5,842 nt of DNA from Planctomycetaceae bacterium (lineage in GTDB: Bacteria; Planctomycetota; Planctomycetia; Pirellulales; Thermoguttaceae), in contig DOMV01000112.1 in assembly GCA_003509805.1 (NCBI GenBank), positions 5,091 to 10,932 on the forward strand. The letters run 5' to 3'. Each line of letters begins with the position of its first letter. Within the stretch, counting starts at the first letter, position 1. Shown here one piece after another: positions 5,458 through 5,842 of the stretch. A model generated the notes under the pieces. The model searched no databases. It was not told where the DNA came from and worked only from the letters and a program-made list of their open reading frames with translations. The position numbers and the translations under genes are program-made.

Positions 5458-5473
5458 TTTGTACCGGAGCCGT

Positions 5474-5495
5474 GGTTTTCCGTTGGTTTTCCGTT
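5474..5495 (+). repeat. Perfect 11-bp tandem duplication after rplF
   Basis: GGTTTTCCGTT occurs twice back to back (5474-5484 and 5485-5495). The core GGTTTTCC appears a third time at 5721-5728, where it forms one arm of a hairpin. Confidence 0.85.
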
Positions 5496-5509
5496 CGCTC
5501 CATCCGTTT

Positions 5510-5716
5510 TATACTGGAAACGCGGCAAAATTGGTTGTTTGGTGAAGGCTGCTTGTTGCGATTACTCGCCATAAGACGTTTGTAAATAGCTTGTTGCACG
5601 TTCCGATCGAGCGACAGGCGGTTGTTTGCGGGAACCGTTTCAGGCCGTTTGCGGTATGCCCGTGGACAGTATTTTTTCCAGAGGGGAGTTTCCCAGGAGT
5701 CGGCTTCGGAAAAACC
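5510..5716 (+). repeat. Spacer repeat family 1, copy in rplF-rplR spacer
   Basis: This copy starts TATACTGGAAACGCG, which equals the start of the inverted copy at the window's left edge over 15 bases. It tracks the 1418-1614 copy along its length: the CAGGCGGT...CGGTAT block at 5615-5657 matches at 33 of 43 positions and sits at the identical distance of 105 bases from the start. The block at 5696-5716 matches at 15 of 21. The region in between is only about half identical. Confidence 0.65.
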
Positions 5717-5789
5717 GGATGGTTTTCCAGTTGTCCGTGTACCGCGGACGGTTCCGAGTAAACTTCGAAAAGTTTGTCGGTGTTTTTTT
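5708..5789 (+). other. Series of three hairpins and T-run before rplR
   Basis: GGAAAAACC (5708-5716) pairs with GGTTTTCC (5721-5728), with one bulged A. GTCCG (5733-5737) pairs with CGGAC (5745-5749). AAACTT (5760-5765) pairs with AAGTTT (5770-5775) around a CGAA loop. Seven T follow at 5783-5789. The T-run begins seven bases after the last stem, so it is a poor classical terminator; a structured leader or weak attenuator of rplR is an alternative. Confidence 0.35.
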
Positions 5790-5822
5790 CGATACACATA
5801 TTTTAGCAAATTTCGAGCAGCC

Positions 5823-5842
5823 GTGAAAAAGTTCAAGAAGCT
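5823..5842 (+). CDS. rplR: Probable 50S ribosomal protein L18, N-terminal fragment
   Basis: Only six complete codons and part of a seventh lie in the window: a GTG start followed by K-K-F-K-K and probably L. A basic, lysine-rich start fits L18, the 5S rRNA-binding partner of L5, and rplR follows rplF in nearly all bacterial spc clusters. The call rests mainly on that gene order. If the GTG is the start, this would be the only gene here not beginning with ATG. No Shine-Dalgarno site precedes it; ATATTTTA lies about 20 bases upstream, as it lies about 15 bases upstream of rplE. Confidence 0.6.

Larger units (their letters stand above)
5458..5822 (+). other. rplF-rplR intergenic spacer (365 bases)
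   Basis: This is the longest spacer. From start to end it holds a perfect 11-bp tandem duplication (5474-5495), a family-1 repeat (5510-5716), three small hairpins in a row (5708-5775), a run of seven T (5783-5789) and ATATTTTA shortly before the rplR start. A - strand frame of 96 codons (5509-5799) is open across almost all of it. It resembles no protein I know and has no ribosome binding site I can recognise, so it is not called as a gene. A weak promoter (TTGTCG at 5774-5779, 17 bases, CATATT at 5797-5802) is possible. Confidence 0.75.

Noticed and set aside
5509..5799. Complete 96-codon - strand frame filling the rplF-rplR spacer
   Set aside because: It runs opposite to the cluster, has no recognisable domain or ribosome binding site, and the same frame contains a stop in the related 1418-1614 copy. 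It is reported only as a hint about the origin of the repeat.
767..5822. Intact insertion sequence or CRISPR array in the spacers
   Set aside because: No transposase frame, no clear terminal inverted repeats with target duplications, and no regular repeat-spacer pattern.

Overview
This window is a core stretch of the bacterial S10-spc ribosomal protein gene cluster, all on the + strand and in the standard order: rpsC (S3), rplP (L16), rpmC (L29), rpsQ (S17), rplN (L14), rplX (L24), rplE (L5), rpsN (S14, zinc type), rpsH (S8), rplF (L6), then the first seven codons of a probable rplR (L18). All ten complete genes have intact frames, family-typical lengths and the expected signatures. Several proteins (S3, S17, L16, L5, L24 with its C-terminal zinc ribbon) read to me like Planctomycetes homologues, and weak or absent Shine-Dalgarno sites and wide spacing would fit; this assignment is from memory and no search was run.

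Layout: a 55-base upstream piece, rpsC, a 204-base spacer, rplP, a 337-base spacer, rpmC-rpsQ (13 bases apart), a 209-base spacer, rplN-rplX (overlapping by one base), a 214-base spacer, rplE, 51 bases, rpsN, a 270-base spacer, rpsH, 64 bases, rplF, a 365-base spacer, rplR. Six long spacers make up about 1.6 kb, over a quarter of the window, in a gene cluster that is normally tightly packed. The products all belong to the ribosome: S3, S14, S8 and S17 in the small subunit; L16, L29, L14, L24, L5 and L6, and probably L18, in the large one.

The genes are ordinary; the spacers are not. Reading them against each other shows that they are related. One family (marked by TATAC[C/T]GGAAA) occurs in the rpsC-rplP, rplP-rpmC and rplF-rplR spacers, with an inverted copy just before rpsC. 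A second family (TTTCGTTTTCAAA, GCCGAGGGA, CGGTGTTT, GCGGCG and TTTTTCGCGG blocks in order) is shared by the rplX-rplE and rpsN-rpsH spacers. Other spacer features are a three-unit 15-bp tandem repeat before rplN, a perfect 11-bp tandem duplication after rplF, a run of small hairpins before rplR, and terminator-like or alternative hairpins. Whether these are remnants of a mobile repeat, structured RNA leaders or internal promoters cannot be decided from one window. No mobile element gene, CRISPR array, tRNA or rRNA was seen.
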